Shown here one piece after another: positions 8,776 to 20,091 of a stretch of DNA of 50,097 nt (its first letter is position 1; each line of letters opens with the position of its first letter). Both the position numbers and the translations under genes were made by a program. Origin of the DNA: Nemertoderma westbladi. Its lineage: Eukaryota > Xenacoelomorpha > Nemertodermatida > Nemertodermatidae. The notes beneath the pieces are model-generated. The model did no database searches, had not been told where the DNA came from, and worked only from the letters and a program-made list of their open reading frames with translations. The DNA lies in NCBI GenBank assembly GCA_032718475.1, contig JAUCBJ010007804.1, forward strand, positions 1 to 50,097, given 5' to 3'.

Positions 8776-10293
8776 CCCTATTAAACCCGGGGGGGGGGGG
8801 GGGGGGGGTCAATATGACCCCCCCCCCGTGGTTTTTTTATTATAATTCTGAAACAAACGCAGTTGGGAATCTGAGATTTTAGGACTTTTCCTAAAAATCT
8901 ATTGTCTTCCTAGTAGTGAAAACCGTTTTCAAAAATATTGAGTAGTTTTCGAGTTATAGCACCATTTTTTAACCCTACTTTTGGCACTTTTTTATTTTTG
9001 ATTTACACCGGTTTTTTGGTGTTAGCAATTGGATGGAATTTATGTAAATTGATTTAGAAATTTCAAACTTGTTTTTTTCGGCGGGTGCCAAATTTTGGTG
9101 CCAGCACCAAATTTTGAAATATGTCAATTTTGTAAATTGATTGTTTGAAACTTGTTTTTTACGCAATTGGGGTTTTTTGGGGTTCTGGTTTCGATGAAAT
9201 ATATACGAGTTGCACCAAGCGTATCAAACTTGTATTTTTCGGTGCTGTGTGCAAATTTTGGTGCTAGCACGAAATTTTGAAAATCCATTCAATAGATAAA
9301 ATTGCTTGTGACAATTTATTTCTTGCATTTTAGAGGTTTATGGCTGTTCTGAATTCAATGGAATATATAATTATCGAACTAGACATCTCAAACTTGTATT
9401 TTTCGCATGTGGGTGCAAAATGTGGTGCTAGCACCAAATTTTGAAAACCATCAAATATATCAATTGATTGTGTCATCTTGTTTCTTGCGTTATACGGGTT
9501 TGTTAGGGTTCTGAATTCAATGGAAGCAGTAAAAATTTCATAAGAGTTTTCAAACTTGTATTTTTCGCCGGTGGGTGAAAATTGTTGTGCCAGCACCAAA
9601 TTTTGGAAAATGAGTAAATTGATCAGGAGATAGTATCATCTTGTTTCTTGCGTTATACGGGTTTATGAGGGTCCTGAATCCGATGGAATCAATAAAAACA
9701 GCACTGGACATCGCAAACTTGTACTTTTTGGTGATGGGTACGAAATTTGGTGCTAGCACCAAAATTTGCCAAATTACGCCGAAAAATACAAGTAGCAATG
9801 ATCTGGCATATTTGAAATGTATTCCATTAGAATCAGCGCCCTAGAAAACCTGAAAATGTGAATTTATAGCATCGTATAAGTGAATTAAAAATTTTGTGTT
9901 CTAACTGAAAAGTGCTGGTTACTTGTTTTTTTCATTTTTTTCCTACGCATAGAGGACTAAACAGCCATTTATGGTAATCATATCATTTTTAAATATTTTC
10001 CAATGGATTTTGCGCCCCAGAAAACCTGTATTGAAAAACAATTAGCCGAAAAATGTAACTTTCAAATTTTGTGAAAATTGTGCACTACTTGTAGTTTTGG
10101 TGCTGCAATATTACCACCCCAGTACTTTTTTTCGAAAATTTTTTTTTCGGTCGGATCCAGACTAGTGATACCTACGTACAAACAAACAATCAGACGTTTT
10201 CGTTAATATTTGTAGATTTTAGAGGGAAGGGTCAATATGACCCCCCCCCCCCCCGGTATTTGTACAGCATTTTATAGCCCGGTACTAATAGGG
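8776..10293. mobile_element. piggyBac-type non-autonomous element (MITE, 1.5 kb)
   Basis: The element is flanked by TTAA on both sides (8772-8775 and 10294-10297), the piggyBac target-site duplication. The ends are inverted: CCCTATTA at the left and TAATAGGG at the right, followed inward by an ACCCGGG / CCCGGT block. Just inside each end is a G or C run next to the palindrome GGGTCAATATGACCC (8808-8820 region and 10229-10243). No transposase is encoded. The inside is AT-rich with ~162-bp tandem units. A decayed piggyBac transposase at 23762-24858 has a similar palindrome downstream, consistent with a related mobilising family. Confidence 0.8.
9061..9775. repeat. Five diverged ~162-bp tandem units inside the piggyBac MITE
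   Basis: The phrase (T/A)CAAACTTGTATTTTTCG followed by a GCACC block recurs at about 9061, 9226, 9386, 9547 and 9709, a spacing of 160-165 bases. Most units contain TTTGGTGCTAGCACCAAA or a close variant, an 18-bp palindrome, followed by a TTGCGTTATACGGGTTT-like block. The apparent ORFs here are by-products of the repeat. Confidence 0.8.
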
Positions 10294-10297
10294 TTAA

Positions 10298-10527
10298 TAT
10301 AATGTAAAGGGGAAAATACAGCCTAATAGGTTGACACGTTGTTGGCCTCCAACCGATACACTTATTGCCCGATACAATCACTGGCCTCCCATTGGCTTCT
10401 TACCACCCCATGGATTTTATTAATTAGAAAATGTAAAGTGTGACTTCTAATAATACCGATCTCACTGGAAAGCGAGATTTTATTTACAATTTTATCATTT
10501 CGATATTTTAGTTAATAATTTCATATT
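10298..10527. other. Short unassigned stretch
   Basis: No gene or element is recognised between the MITE and the GTA microsatellite. Confidence 0.4.
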
Positions 10528-10551
10528 TTTCGTAGTAGTAGTAGTAGTAGT
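10528..10551. repeat. (GTA)n microsatellite
   Basis: About seven GTA units abut the 3' side of a minus-strand LINE fragment. The microsatellite may derive from a tail, but the reading is TAC on the LINE strand, not the TAG tail seen elsewhere. Confidence 0.8.
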
Positions 10552-10890
10552 ACTGGACTTCTACTGGGGACGTTTCTAGAAGGGAAAAGGAATTGGAACG
10601 CCTTACTGGATTTAGGAATATCAGCTGCTAATTTTGGACCAATGAATGTGAAGTGACTATTTATTGCAGAAGCTATTTGATATGGATCTGTAATAGTTAC
10701 AATGTCGTCTCCTATTCGTGTAACTAATTTCTTTGGTGTGTTGAGTTTATTTGATCTATTAATTATGAGCCACGTCTTTCAGGGGTTTTTTGAATTGGCC
10801 TGAAACTGAGTTGAATAGTAAGACTTTTGCGCTGTATATAAAATCGAGGTTAATTTATTCCTGTATTGAGTAAATTTTAGTTTATTACGT
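10552..10890 (-). pseudogene. LINE pol fragment (linker upstream of RT, CR1/Jockey-like)
   Basis: The minus strand reads WLIINRSNKLN, then VTRIGDDIVTITDPYQIA, then HFTFIGPKLAADIP. That is the typical segment between endonuclease and RT in CR1/Jockey-like LINEs, where an asparagine-rich linker is followed by an xxxIGPxLA block. No RT core remains. It may belong to the same family as the endonuclease at 21601-23379. Confidence 0.7.
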
Positions 10891-11216
10891 TCAGTAGTAT
10901 TATTTATGTAAATTCGGTATAGTTTATTATTAAGGGGTATCACCCACCCCCTGTGACTGCAAAATTTTTAAATTTTCTGAAAATTTTTGAAATTTTTTTT
11001 CATCTAATTTTGTGGTTTGATAGAAGGGCTTTTTTCACGTGGTGAAATCGGTTTTCACCATTGAATAATTTTCCACCACAAAACAAAATTTTCAACAAAA
11101 CAATTTATTGCTTATATTCATGACTATCTGTATAAAACAACCTTTATCTCAGTTTGCCGATTTTGACATTTTTCATCACTAAATTCCCTAATACTTTTTT
11201 ATTTTCCACTCAATTG

Positions 11217-11460
11217 TGACGGGATCTGAGTTGGCGAGGATCCCGTGGAAATACGCGTCGCCGCGTCCGCAGGGCTACTGAAAGGCTGGTATAGTTCTGA
11301 AAGGCCGAAGGCCGAATAAATAACTGAGTTTTATAGTTACAGTTGTTCGTAATATCAGATAGTTAATATAGCACAATCAGTCACAATAATAGCAGTAATA
11401 ATCACAGTCAACGACGACGGTTAAAAACCGTCTGACTTCTACACTCATTGTTAGCCAACT
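11217..11460 (+). mobile_element. Possible solo-LTR-like repeat, copy 2
   Basis: It shares the TGTGAC.GGATCT..GTTGGCGAG start and a GAATAAA segment with 8489-8760. The two are diverged, and the ends are not fixed. Confidence 0.35.
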
Positions 11461-12691
11461 GAGACACAATCAATAAAGGTATCGGTTATATATTATTACA
11501 TGGGATACATTGCTATCTACGTTTGGCCTGGCCAATGGATGCGTTATAATTGATGGAAAAACGCCCCACCATTGGTGGGCTTGGTAGGCGATATTATATT
11601 GGCAATATCGCCTATCGATTATGATTCGTAAATCATAACTTTCCCAATTTTCCACTGGGTGGTGCAGCGAATTGGATCCGCTAACATCAATTTTTATCAA
11701 ACCTAATACCAAAATATTCATCATCTATAGGGCTACAATCGTGAGTATTGGTTTTGTAAAATATGTCCATTTGGATGTTCTATGATCCATTATGTAACTG
11801 CTTCTCTTTCTCTACCTCAAATTATATGATGCCCAAAATATAGCCCGAACAAACTAAAACCCCCATAAAGTTTTCAAAAAACAATAATTTTGTGTTGAAA
11901 TTTTCACTGAAGGTAGCCTACATATCTAGGTTCATTGGGCCAAACTCTTGGAGCGAGAACTGCAACCCAGTTTGTACTTCAGATCCTTCTACAATATATA
12001 TTTTTCATAAAAACCCCTGCCAAACGAACTTCTCCGAAATGAGTTTCCGAGTGGTGCGGATGGATGGGTGGGATAGCCAATGAACTGCCCACCTATCAGC
12101 CGAGGTTGGCCCGTCAAAATGTTGCAAAGGAGGGTGGTGGAATCGGCCGCAAACAGGATGTCGACTAGGACAAGACTGCCGGGCGACGTGATAATTTCAT
12201 CAGGAATCCCATATACATGAATTTCATTGTTACGGAAATACATTTCACACGACGTTTCCTAGATAAAGTGTTACCTGGTGTTTCGAAGATGACTTAAATG
12301 AACTTTAATTTGTGGAGCATAGTAAGACAAATTATCAGAGAACATATTGGTTACGTTAGTTTTATTCCATTTGCCTCGGATTTATTATTTTTAATATCGC
12401 AAACATTACGTTACGGAATTACACAAAAAAGACAAGGCTTTTTTGATTTTTTTTTAAAGTGAAACTTCTGTGAATTTTTAATTTTAACAAACATATTGCG
12501 CATAATTAAGTAGAATGTTAGAATGTAGATAGTTTGTTCAAAATGCCCGCCATGGTAAAGATTAAGCAGATTTACTGATCAATTTGGAGTTACAGCTGTA
12601 TTGGTGTCGTTACGGAATTTCGTGCGAATGAGAGAAGTTATTGAACTGCGATAATTGTCATCGTGATATATCACAGTTACTTTTCTGGGAA

Positions 12692-12715
12692 GGGGGGGGG
12701 GGGGGGGGGGGGGGG
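12692..12715. repeat. G24 homopolymer
   Basis: Twenty-four consecutive G. One of several long G or C runs in the window (8789, 10241, 32457, 33768, 50034). Confidence 0.95.
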
Positions 12716-13760
12716 TATCAATGCTAATACGGTTCATAGGCATTGTACGTTGAATAACAAATATATTGAATTCTTAACCAACACAAACGTCTACTAATTA
12801 TTCATACTGTATTAAACCTATGAATAATAATTATAGTATACTATACAGTTCCAATTCAATCTCACTATTCAAAAATATAATAAATAGATATAAATAACAA
12901 ACTTCAAAACCACAAAAAATAGCTATAAGTAGAATCTAGTTCAATCACCCTGTACATTCCGCGTTTATTTTTGCCGGTTCACCAATCATGGTCATGACTG
13001 ATGATAATCTAAGCAATGATTTCTTTATCAGGCCATTTCCAACTGTACCCAACCGACTTTTCCATCATTGATACTTGAGACATTTCATCCAGAAATAGTT
13101 GGAGTTTACCTGGGATGAAGACACCATTGTTCTTCACAATCACATAATCATTCTTACTGAATTTATCCTCGATTCTTTGCGTTTCTGTAAAACAGAAACA
13201 AGTTTATTATTCCCAGCAATTTGTGAACTTTGCATGATGTGAATCTTCGCGGAATCGTCATCAGCATGGGTACGTGTAACTATTTCATTGTTCCCTTTGC
13301 TCGGTTCTACATGATGGATAGACATAATTCCAGGGACTGCTTTTGTATTTCCCCACAAATCAGCAGTATCCTTATTATTCCATTCCGATATCTCCTTATC
13401 ATATACTAAGATGGCTTTGGTGTGGCAGTCAACACTTTCTAATGCCTTAATAAAGGATTGCGCATCTTTAACAATCATACGCCTTGTATTTATTATTTGC
13501 TGCACCACCAACATGCGCGACCACCAACAGAGTCACATGGGCCCTTGCCATGGGAGGTGGCAAAGAAATCCCATGTTATAGTGAGACTTGGAAACAATTT
13601 GGGAAGAATACCAGCTATAAATGCAAACGTGAATTTGTTTTTGAACTGCGAGCTCGGACCATCACTCCAGACTCTAATTGTTTTCACAGTGGTTGGTAGT
13701 TCCAGAGATTATATTTATTTTATATTTATTTATTTATTCCAGACAATATATATATATATA

Positions 13761-13990
13761 TCAATATAATTATAGATTTAAGTGGTCTGACATCCATGTT
13801 TAACTTTAAATTCGTAAGTATTTAAACGGAACAATGGATGGGAAACAAAAATAGAAAAAACAGATTGTTTTTTGGCTATATTCATACTACCGTAAGGTGT
13901 CCGAAATATAGCCAAAAAACAATCTGTTTTTTCTATTTTTGTTTCCCATCCATTGTTCCGTTTAAATACTTACGAATTCAATATAATTAT
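13761..13990. repeat. 13-bp direct repeats flanking the hairpin
   Basis: TCAATATAATTAT at 13761-13773 recurs at 13978-13990. The repeats enclose the hairpin and 35 bases before it. They may be a target duplication or a by-product of template switching. Confidence 0.7.
13809..13978. repeat. Perfect 74-bp inverted repeat (hairpin) with 22-nt loop
   Basis: Arms 13809-13882 and 13905-13978 are exact reverse complements as far as I can read, with 22 bases between. A perfect arm of this length implies a recent origin, or gene conversion between arms. It sits inside the interruption of the transposase-like gene. No coding sequence is seen. Confidence 0.9.
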
Positions 13991-14081
13991 TAATTACATA
14001 CACGTCATCCATATTCTACACTAGGGCCTAAAATATTAATTACTAAGAGGAATGCACAAAAATGGTATTATTAACAAACTA

Positions 14082-14639
14082 TCAGTATAACATTGAGGAA
14101 GCTAACATCGATCTCATTCTTGAAGAGTGCTGTGTTCCCACGGCAACTGTTGATACTAAATTATTAGTGGTAGCATCAATCCTATTAAATAAATTGACTA
14201 TGGATTTATGACGCACATGGATGAAACACGGCAAGCTGTGCACACCAAAAAACAGCGACATACTACCGCGTACTGGTAATAAAAATAGCAATCGAGCAGC
14301 ACTGTTGTAAGCAACTTTGATACGATTATGAACAGAGTGCAAGTAATTATTGCGCGACCACAAGGCATTGCAATATACCGGAGTTATAAACGACCTAAAT
14401 AATTGTACCTTAACAGACGTTGAGCAGGATTTAAATTTACGCATCACCATGTTACCTCGAGCATAGATGCCACGTGTGGCCTTCCTAATATCGAAGTCGT
14501 CGTCTCTGGTGTCATGTATCACGTGACCTAAATAAGTAAATTTAACTGCACGTTCAATCTGTTTGCCATATAAGTACATGGGAGGAAACATACAAAATGA
14601 GTCCTTTGCTACAAAGTACATAACCTTTGTTTTCTTCAT
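14082..14639 (-). pseudogene. LINE reverse transcriptase C-terminal fragment
   Basis: An open 185-codon minus-strand segment that begins KTKVMYF (thumb), continues VKFTYLGHVIHDT and KVQLFRSFITPVYCNALW, and ends shortly after HVRHKSIVNLFNR. This is the post-palm region of a LINE RT different from the outer and nested families. No palm or endonuclease is nearby. It interrupts the transposase-like gene, so it entered after that gene. Confidence 0.75.
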
Positions 14640-15940
14640 ATTGAAAATAATATTATGTAATTGTGAATATGAGTCTGAATATATCTGTGAATATGTCTAA
14701 TTATTGTTGCTATAGAAAAGCAAAGGGTATTTTTCTCATGTTCACGTGTGTCAGAAATTACAACAGTATTTATAATTTTGTCTTTAATGAAACAAACACT
14801 AGTAAATAAAGTAACTTGGGTAGTGTTCCAATGGGCCGATTGCACCTCGTCTTGATAGTTGCAAGAAAAATTATCCGCAAGATCGACTTGCAACAGTGCC
14901 GTATCTGAATTTTCTGTAGCCTTCTTGCATATGTCGTAATAAGCCGCTTGTATACGTTTCACAAATAAATGAAATAGAAACTTTGGCATCATCAATTCCA
15001 GTACATCAACTCTGGCACGGATATCTTCACAACGTTGAATCAAACTCATCGACTTAGGGGTTCCATTCTCATTAAGATTTTTTTTCCATTCCCACCAAGA
15101 AAAAGAATTCTCCAAACCACTTGTCACTTTCTCAATGAAATTAATTTCAAATTTACACTCACAGAGATCGCAGGTGGATGACATACATTTTTTGTTATCG
15201 ATATCACAAACACACCTCTTTATAAAATCATCAGAATAAAGTGAGAAGGTTGCTGGTAGATCTCGATGTTAGGCTTGCAGAAGTCTTATAATGTTTTGGG
15301 GATAAATGCAAGTACAGACGTTTCGGGGGAGTTGGGATGATAATAGTACATGGCAGGGTCGCAATGTAGTAAACTGCATGCAAGAATAATAGTAAATAAT
15401 AGTAAAATGCAAGAACCATATGTCTCTTTTATTTTTTTACTTTCTCTCCATCGATATAGACTGTCAAAACGTCAGCTTTCCCTGGGGCCTGTCGCGATAT
15501 CTCGTCGGATAGATAGTGCTGCTTGACTTTTAATATAACTCGATCATCTTACCGTGGCCGATTAATGGTATCAACTTCTCTTTCCTTGACAAGCTTTTGG
15601 TCCATAGCCAGCTTTCGAACAACATCTTGCCGTTTACGTGGGCTATTAGGCAACGCCTGCTTGGCTCGAGCAACAGCTTTCCCCAATGACTGACGGCACA
15701 AATAAGAATGACTTTGCCCATTTACAGGACTAACTGTGCCCACAATAACTCCACCACTATTTTTTTATTTTGATGACATTCAATGACACGAATGTTAGTT
15801 TTACTTCGCAATTCCCTCAAACCTCTTGGTGATAGCAGACTTCGCACTGAGGCCTTTCTCTCACGATCATGTTTCTTGTAGCACTCTTTATGACGTTCAC
15901 GGAACTCACGCTGACGTTGTGCATTTAACTTAGGGGCCAT

Positions 15941-16670
15941 ATTAAATACTAATTAATTAATCCCTGATAAAAAATGCCTATCACTTGCTATTAAGGTACT
16001 GCTACATAGCCTACTTGTTATTACTTTTTGTTTAACCAAAATTGTGCAGGCAGTGGCGTTGTGTGGCTAATGTTCGCCCAGGGCAATGTCTAAAAAATTC
16101 GCACTCCCCCCAACCCCTCCCACTATACTTCTTTATTTACACTTTTCTTAAATATAAGTCTAAATTAACTTAACTATTTATTAACATGTATGTGCGACAA
16201 ATTTTGTCCAAATGTTTAGAGATATAATAAACATAATTTCATATACGGTTATTTATTTAGAAATAAAAATAACCAATTAATCAATTAATAATAATCGTAA
16301 TTTATTATAAATAATAGATAATAATTATCGGGAATGCCGCTCCTCCATACTGGGGACCATAGACTCTCCCTCTGCAGGCCTCTACGACATCATCGAGACA
16401 GACTACGACACGCAAAGATTTTAATGTTTAATGGATTTAATGTTTAATGGGTTTTAATGTTTAATGGATTTATCGCAAGGAGTAAAAAATTGGAGAAGAT
16501 TGTTAATTTATGAATTTATAATTTACAAATTAATGAGTGATAACCGAGATATTGGAGATGCTTTTACATATCTATTTACTACACTATCGATTATTAAATA
16601 AAATAAATTATTTATATTTAATAAATTAAGTTTCATAAATATACTTTTACATAAAAAGGGTTCTTATTAG
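15941..16670. other. Non-coding AT-rich stretch
   Basis: Nothing is firmly supported. A CAGTGGCG segment at 16051 resembles hAT-type ends, but no partner end was found. Confidence 0.4.
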
Positions 16671-17010
16671 TTAGCAAGTCGTAGGACTTGATTACTGTAA
16701 GAATTGTTGGCTGATTGATTGACTGGCTGACTGATCTACAGCCAAAACTAATGATTTTGGATACTAATGAATGAAAACTAATGATTCTAACGATTTTGAT
16801 GAAATTTTCACAGCATCTAGATACCGCGATTCTAAGGTCCCTGGTATGTTCCGCTATTTCGTCCATGAGCCGTGGGCTCGAAAAATAGACATAAACGAAA
16901 AAACGCCATTGGAGCAATGGTAAAATAACACCAATGACAGCTTGTTGATGGAATTTACATTTGATTGATGACTTCCGACTTGCTTAACGGCGTCTTGACG
17001 CCGTCTCTAG
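16671..17010. mobile_element. Helitron/Helentron-like non-autonomous element, unit 1
   Basis: This 340-bp unit starts TTAGCAAGTCG and has the near-inverted CGACTTGCTTAA at 16976-16987. It ends with the hairpin ACGGCGTCTTGACGCCGT (16987-17004) followed by CTCTAG. A 3' hairpin just before CTAG is the Helitron signature; a subterminal inverted repeat paired with the 5' start is typical of Helentron-associated elements (HINE/DINE-1). No Rep/helicase is present. A tandem second unit follows directly. Confidence 0.6.
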
Positions 17011-17316
17011 TTAGCAAGTCGTGGGACTTGATTACTGTAAGAATTGTTGACTGACTGGCTGGCTGGCTGACTGATCTACAGCCAAAACTACTCTAACGAT
17101 TTTGATGAAATTTTCACAGCGGCTAGATACCGCGATTCTAAGGTCCCTGGTATGTTCCGCTATTTCGTCCATGAGCCGTGGGCTCGAAAAATAGACATAA
17201 ACGAAAAAACGCCATTGGCGCAATGGTAAAATAACACCAATGACAGCTTGTTGATGGAATTTACATTTGATTGATGACTTCCGACTTGCTTAACGGCGTC
17301 TTGACGCCGTCTCTAG
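17011..17316. mobile_element. Helitron/Helentron-like non-autonomous element, unit 2
   Basis: A near-identical tandem copy of 16671-17010, shorter mainly by a ~35-base gap after the CTGACTGATCTACAGCC segment. It has the same TTAGCAAGTCG start and the same 8-bp-stem hairpin (17293-17310) before CTCTAG. The minus-strand ORFs in both units are by-products of the duplication. Confidence 0.6.
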
Positions 17317-18416
17317 TTTACTGACTAATATTTATTAATAATAGGTTAATTAATTCATTAAATAATTAAATAAGTAAAATATTTTAGCCGCAGAACAACA
17401 CATTAATGCCCTTACAATACTAAATACTCAAGTATACTGTAATACGCCCATAACGCCACCACGGAAAAATACATAATACTACAGTAATATATATTACATT
17501 GTTACCATTATTAGAGGGAAGCCCTATTGTATTGTATAGCTCACTGGGATACGCCAGCCGTCGAGTCAGACATCCAATATAATCAACTCACCTATGGGTC
17601 TCCTTCTCTCTGCCAGGTACGTTACACCCCATGTTAAATAAATACATGTTCTGGGATGAATATTTACGGCATTGGCTGCGGCACGCTCCCATTGACTAAC
17701 TAAGGGCCTTCCCTCATATTTTGTTTCAGTTTCATTCTTAACAACAATGCATAGTAGGCCTACAGTTACAATACATGTTAGCATTGGATGGAAGCCTGTT
17801 ACTTCAGTTGTCAGATAACCAATAGAATCAACTCACGATCACTTTACTATGTTTATATTGCATACTGATTGAAAATTGTAATTATGTAACGTGAAATTGT
17901 AATTCCCTAACGCAAATATATCGACTTCTATAACATATTGCCACAAAAGTAAAATAGTTCTGCATTGCCCCGCGGTTAGAGGAAGATAATTTAGAATTTA
18001 AATGTCACAGGTTTAGTAGTTTAAAAGCTATGTTAAAAATGTAATGTTTTCGTTACAGAATTACGAAATTCGCAATAGCGTTTTGTTATTTTTTTCAAAC
18101 GATGTTGATTGTTTTCTTGGAAACCAATTTCAATTTATTTCTTAACTACAACCGAGATTGAACCATAACTCACACAGACAAATATACAGACTAGGATTAA
18201 TGTTATTTTTAATGACTGTATTTCCGCCTTAATTGTAGGCAAAATTCGCACAGAGATTTTGGAAAATGCAAAAAAATGTACAGTCAATTTCAACTTGCCA
18301 GTAGGAGCCCACACATAACGGAATTTGCTTTCAATTTCTCATTTCAGATACTTTAGGATGTTAAGCATGATATCCAAACATTAAAAAGATTATCTGCAAA
18401 GGTTTTTTTTGAGACC
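17317..18416. other. Non-coding AT-rich stretch
   Basis: No supported gene, RNA or element between the tandem units and the LINE copy. Confidence 0.4.
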
Positions 18417-18439
18417 CTATGTCCGTTTATTCGTAAAAT

Positions 18440-19325
18440 TCATGTATAATGAAAATATGCTGAACATACGTGAGCGAGAGACTGAATTAAAGGCCTTGAA
18501 GAAGTCAACAACGAGAACAGCCAGATGCCTGTCTTTCTTTATTGATAACTCTTCAATTATCCTTCCGAGTGCCAAAATGGGCTTCATGGTCCCACGACCT
18601 TTACGGAACCCATTCTGATTTCCACGGAGCAGTCTCTCAATGGGATCCCTGATGCGATTTAATAGAATTCTATTGTATAGCTTTGCAGCAATCGAGATTA
18701 ATGAGATTCCCCGAAAATAACCATAGAGTGTTAGGTTGCCCTTCTTGGGAACTGGCACCAACTTAATTGTTTTCATTTCTTGTGGGGCTCTTGTTGTACA
18801 TGTCTACTATGATGGGATAGATGAGCTTTAAACACTCAGGTATTTTAAAGACCTCAGGGGGAACACCATCTACTCCACTGGCATGATTGGTCTTAATGCT
18901 CTTTGCAGCAGCCTTCACTTCTGCAAAGGATATATCGCCAATCGGAATATCTGCGAGTACAGACTCAGACACCTTTACTTCTAAAAAAGTTATCAGGCAA
19001 TACCCTGTCATTAGTGAGGAGCTTTTCAAAGTCTTCCTTCCAACCATTGAGGCGATTTGCTGGTGATTCTGCCTTAACCTTGGTGGTTGGTTGGCTTTTC
19101 CTCCCAGTAGACAAGTTGATCGATTTCCATGCCTGGGATGATTGCCTGTTGTTATCAGCATCACTGATGGCATCAACCTGTTGGTTTATTAGCTCCTGCA
19201 GATTAACAGAGTACTGCCTGTTCAGGGACCTAGATACAGCATTAACTGCATTCTTGGCTGCTGTAGTCTGTTTGAGTCGGGACTCACCTCATACCTGTTG
19301 CTCAGCTGTAGTGTGAAGCTGGATC
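18440..19325 (-). pseudogene. Linker and RT fingers plus motif A of the 5'-half LINE copy
   Basis: The minus strand gives the linker (RSTCLLGGKANQPPRLR in an alternative frame), then DIPIGDISFAEVKAAAKSIK, VPPEVFKIPECLKLIYP, VPVPKKGNLTLYGYFRGISL, RGTMKPILALGRIIEEL and VDFFKAFNSVSRSRMF. A frameshift near 18770 separates two frames. The sequence ends before RT motif B. Confidence 0.85.
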
Positions 19326-20091
19326 TCACACTTGGCTGTTGCAACAGAGAGGACCAGTCACACCGCAGCAAGGCAGATTTCGTTGTTCTGCTAGCCGCAG
19401 ACTAAGTCTTACCTTGGCCACAATAAGGCGGTGATCACTGGAGAAGGGTCGAAGTGTAAAAGCATTACAGTCTTGTTTAGAGCTCCTGTATTTTCTACAA
19501 AACAGAATATGGTCTATCTGGGACTTGTGACCACTGGGTCCACTGAGTCTATAGCTTTCAAGTTTGCTTCTTGAACTGGGTTCCAGCCGAAAACAATCCA
19601 TTTGCAGAGATAAAATCCTGAAGATGGACGGAATCTCGGTTAACACTATCGCTATAGACCCGGGGCGATGTAGGTGATTGATGCAGACTTGCATTAAAGT
19701 CTCCCAGGAATGTTAAGAATGCATGCTGATCCACTCCATCAGTAGCTGATTGTAGATTGTGGTAGAAATTTTCCACCTCCTCTACAGGGGCAACACTAGT
19801 TGGAGAGTAGCACACAATCAGAACCACCTTAGGAAACTTCTTAGCCAGTCTTCCAGAACATGAGAAGTGGCAATGGATGATGCAGTTAGAGAATTTGTCT
19901 ATTTTGTCCAATCCTGCATGTGCAGTTGTATTCATCAATAGACCAATTCCACCATTGCCACTATCATCTGCTGATGCGAGGGCGAGTCGCCAACCGCCCC
20001 CCATATCCTTAATCAGAACCTCATCAGTCTGTCCAGTCTGCATTCGGTGCTCTTGAATTCCCACTGCGCAAAGAGAAAGTTTATCTGCCAA
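19326..20091 (-). pseudogene. Endonuclease domain of the 5'-half LINE copy
   Basis: The minus strand has LSLCAVGIQEHRMQTG, then GGNGGIGLLMNTTAHAG, then FLGDFNASLHQSP and YGLFSAGTQF-like text, followed in a second frame by QIDHILFCRK and LRPFSSDHRLI. These are the EEP endonuclease catalytic blocks, including the E of QEHR and the terminal D-H. A frameshift near 19560-19694 splits it. Confidence 0.85.

Larger units (their letters stand above)
10891..12949. other. Mostly unassigned AT-rich region
   Basis: Apart from the LTR-like repeat at 11217 and the G24 run at 12692, I see only short chance ORFs, including 11470-11724 and 11989-12243 on the minus strand. None has a recognisable motif. Confidence 0.4.
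12955..15940 (-). pseudogene. DDE-transposase-like gene of an uncharacterised family, broken and interrupted
   Basis: Reading the minus strand from the ATG at 15940: a basic N-terminus (QRQREFRERHKECYKKHDRE), an SLGKAVARAKQALP block, SRQAPGKADVLTVYIDGEKV near 15440-15530, then LRPCHVLLSSQ and NVC-C about 15290-15370. Next come CDLCECKF (from 15175), VDLADNFSCNYQDEVQSAHW, VISDTREHEKN, then after an interruption VWSDGPSSQFKNKF, FFATSHGKGPCDSVGG (13500-13690), and a C-terminal VSMMEKSVGYSWKWP near 13050. The acidic residues in VDLADN, WSDGP and the GPCDS region resemble an RNase H-fold DDE core. I recall such proteins only as uncharacterised in invertebrates and fish. At least four frameshifts, a stop and a ~1-kb insertion show it is dead. 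Confidence 0.65.

Noticed and set aside
8975-9844. Several ORFs of 60-90 codons in the piggyBac MITE
   Set aside because: They follow the ~162-bp tandem units and show no protein motif.
11989-12243. 84-codon minus-strand ORF
   Set aside because: It has no recognisable motif, conserved neighbour or splice context that I can support.
16051-16100. hAT-like terminal repeat (CAGTGGCG start)
   Set aside because: No matching inverted end or 8-bp duplication was found.
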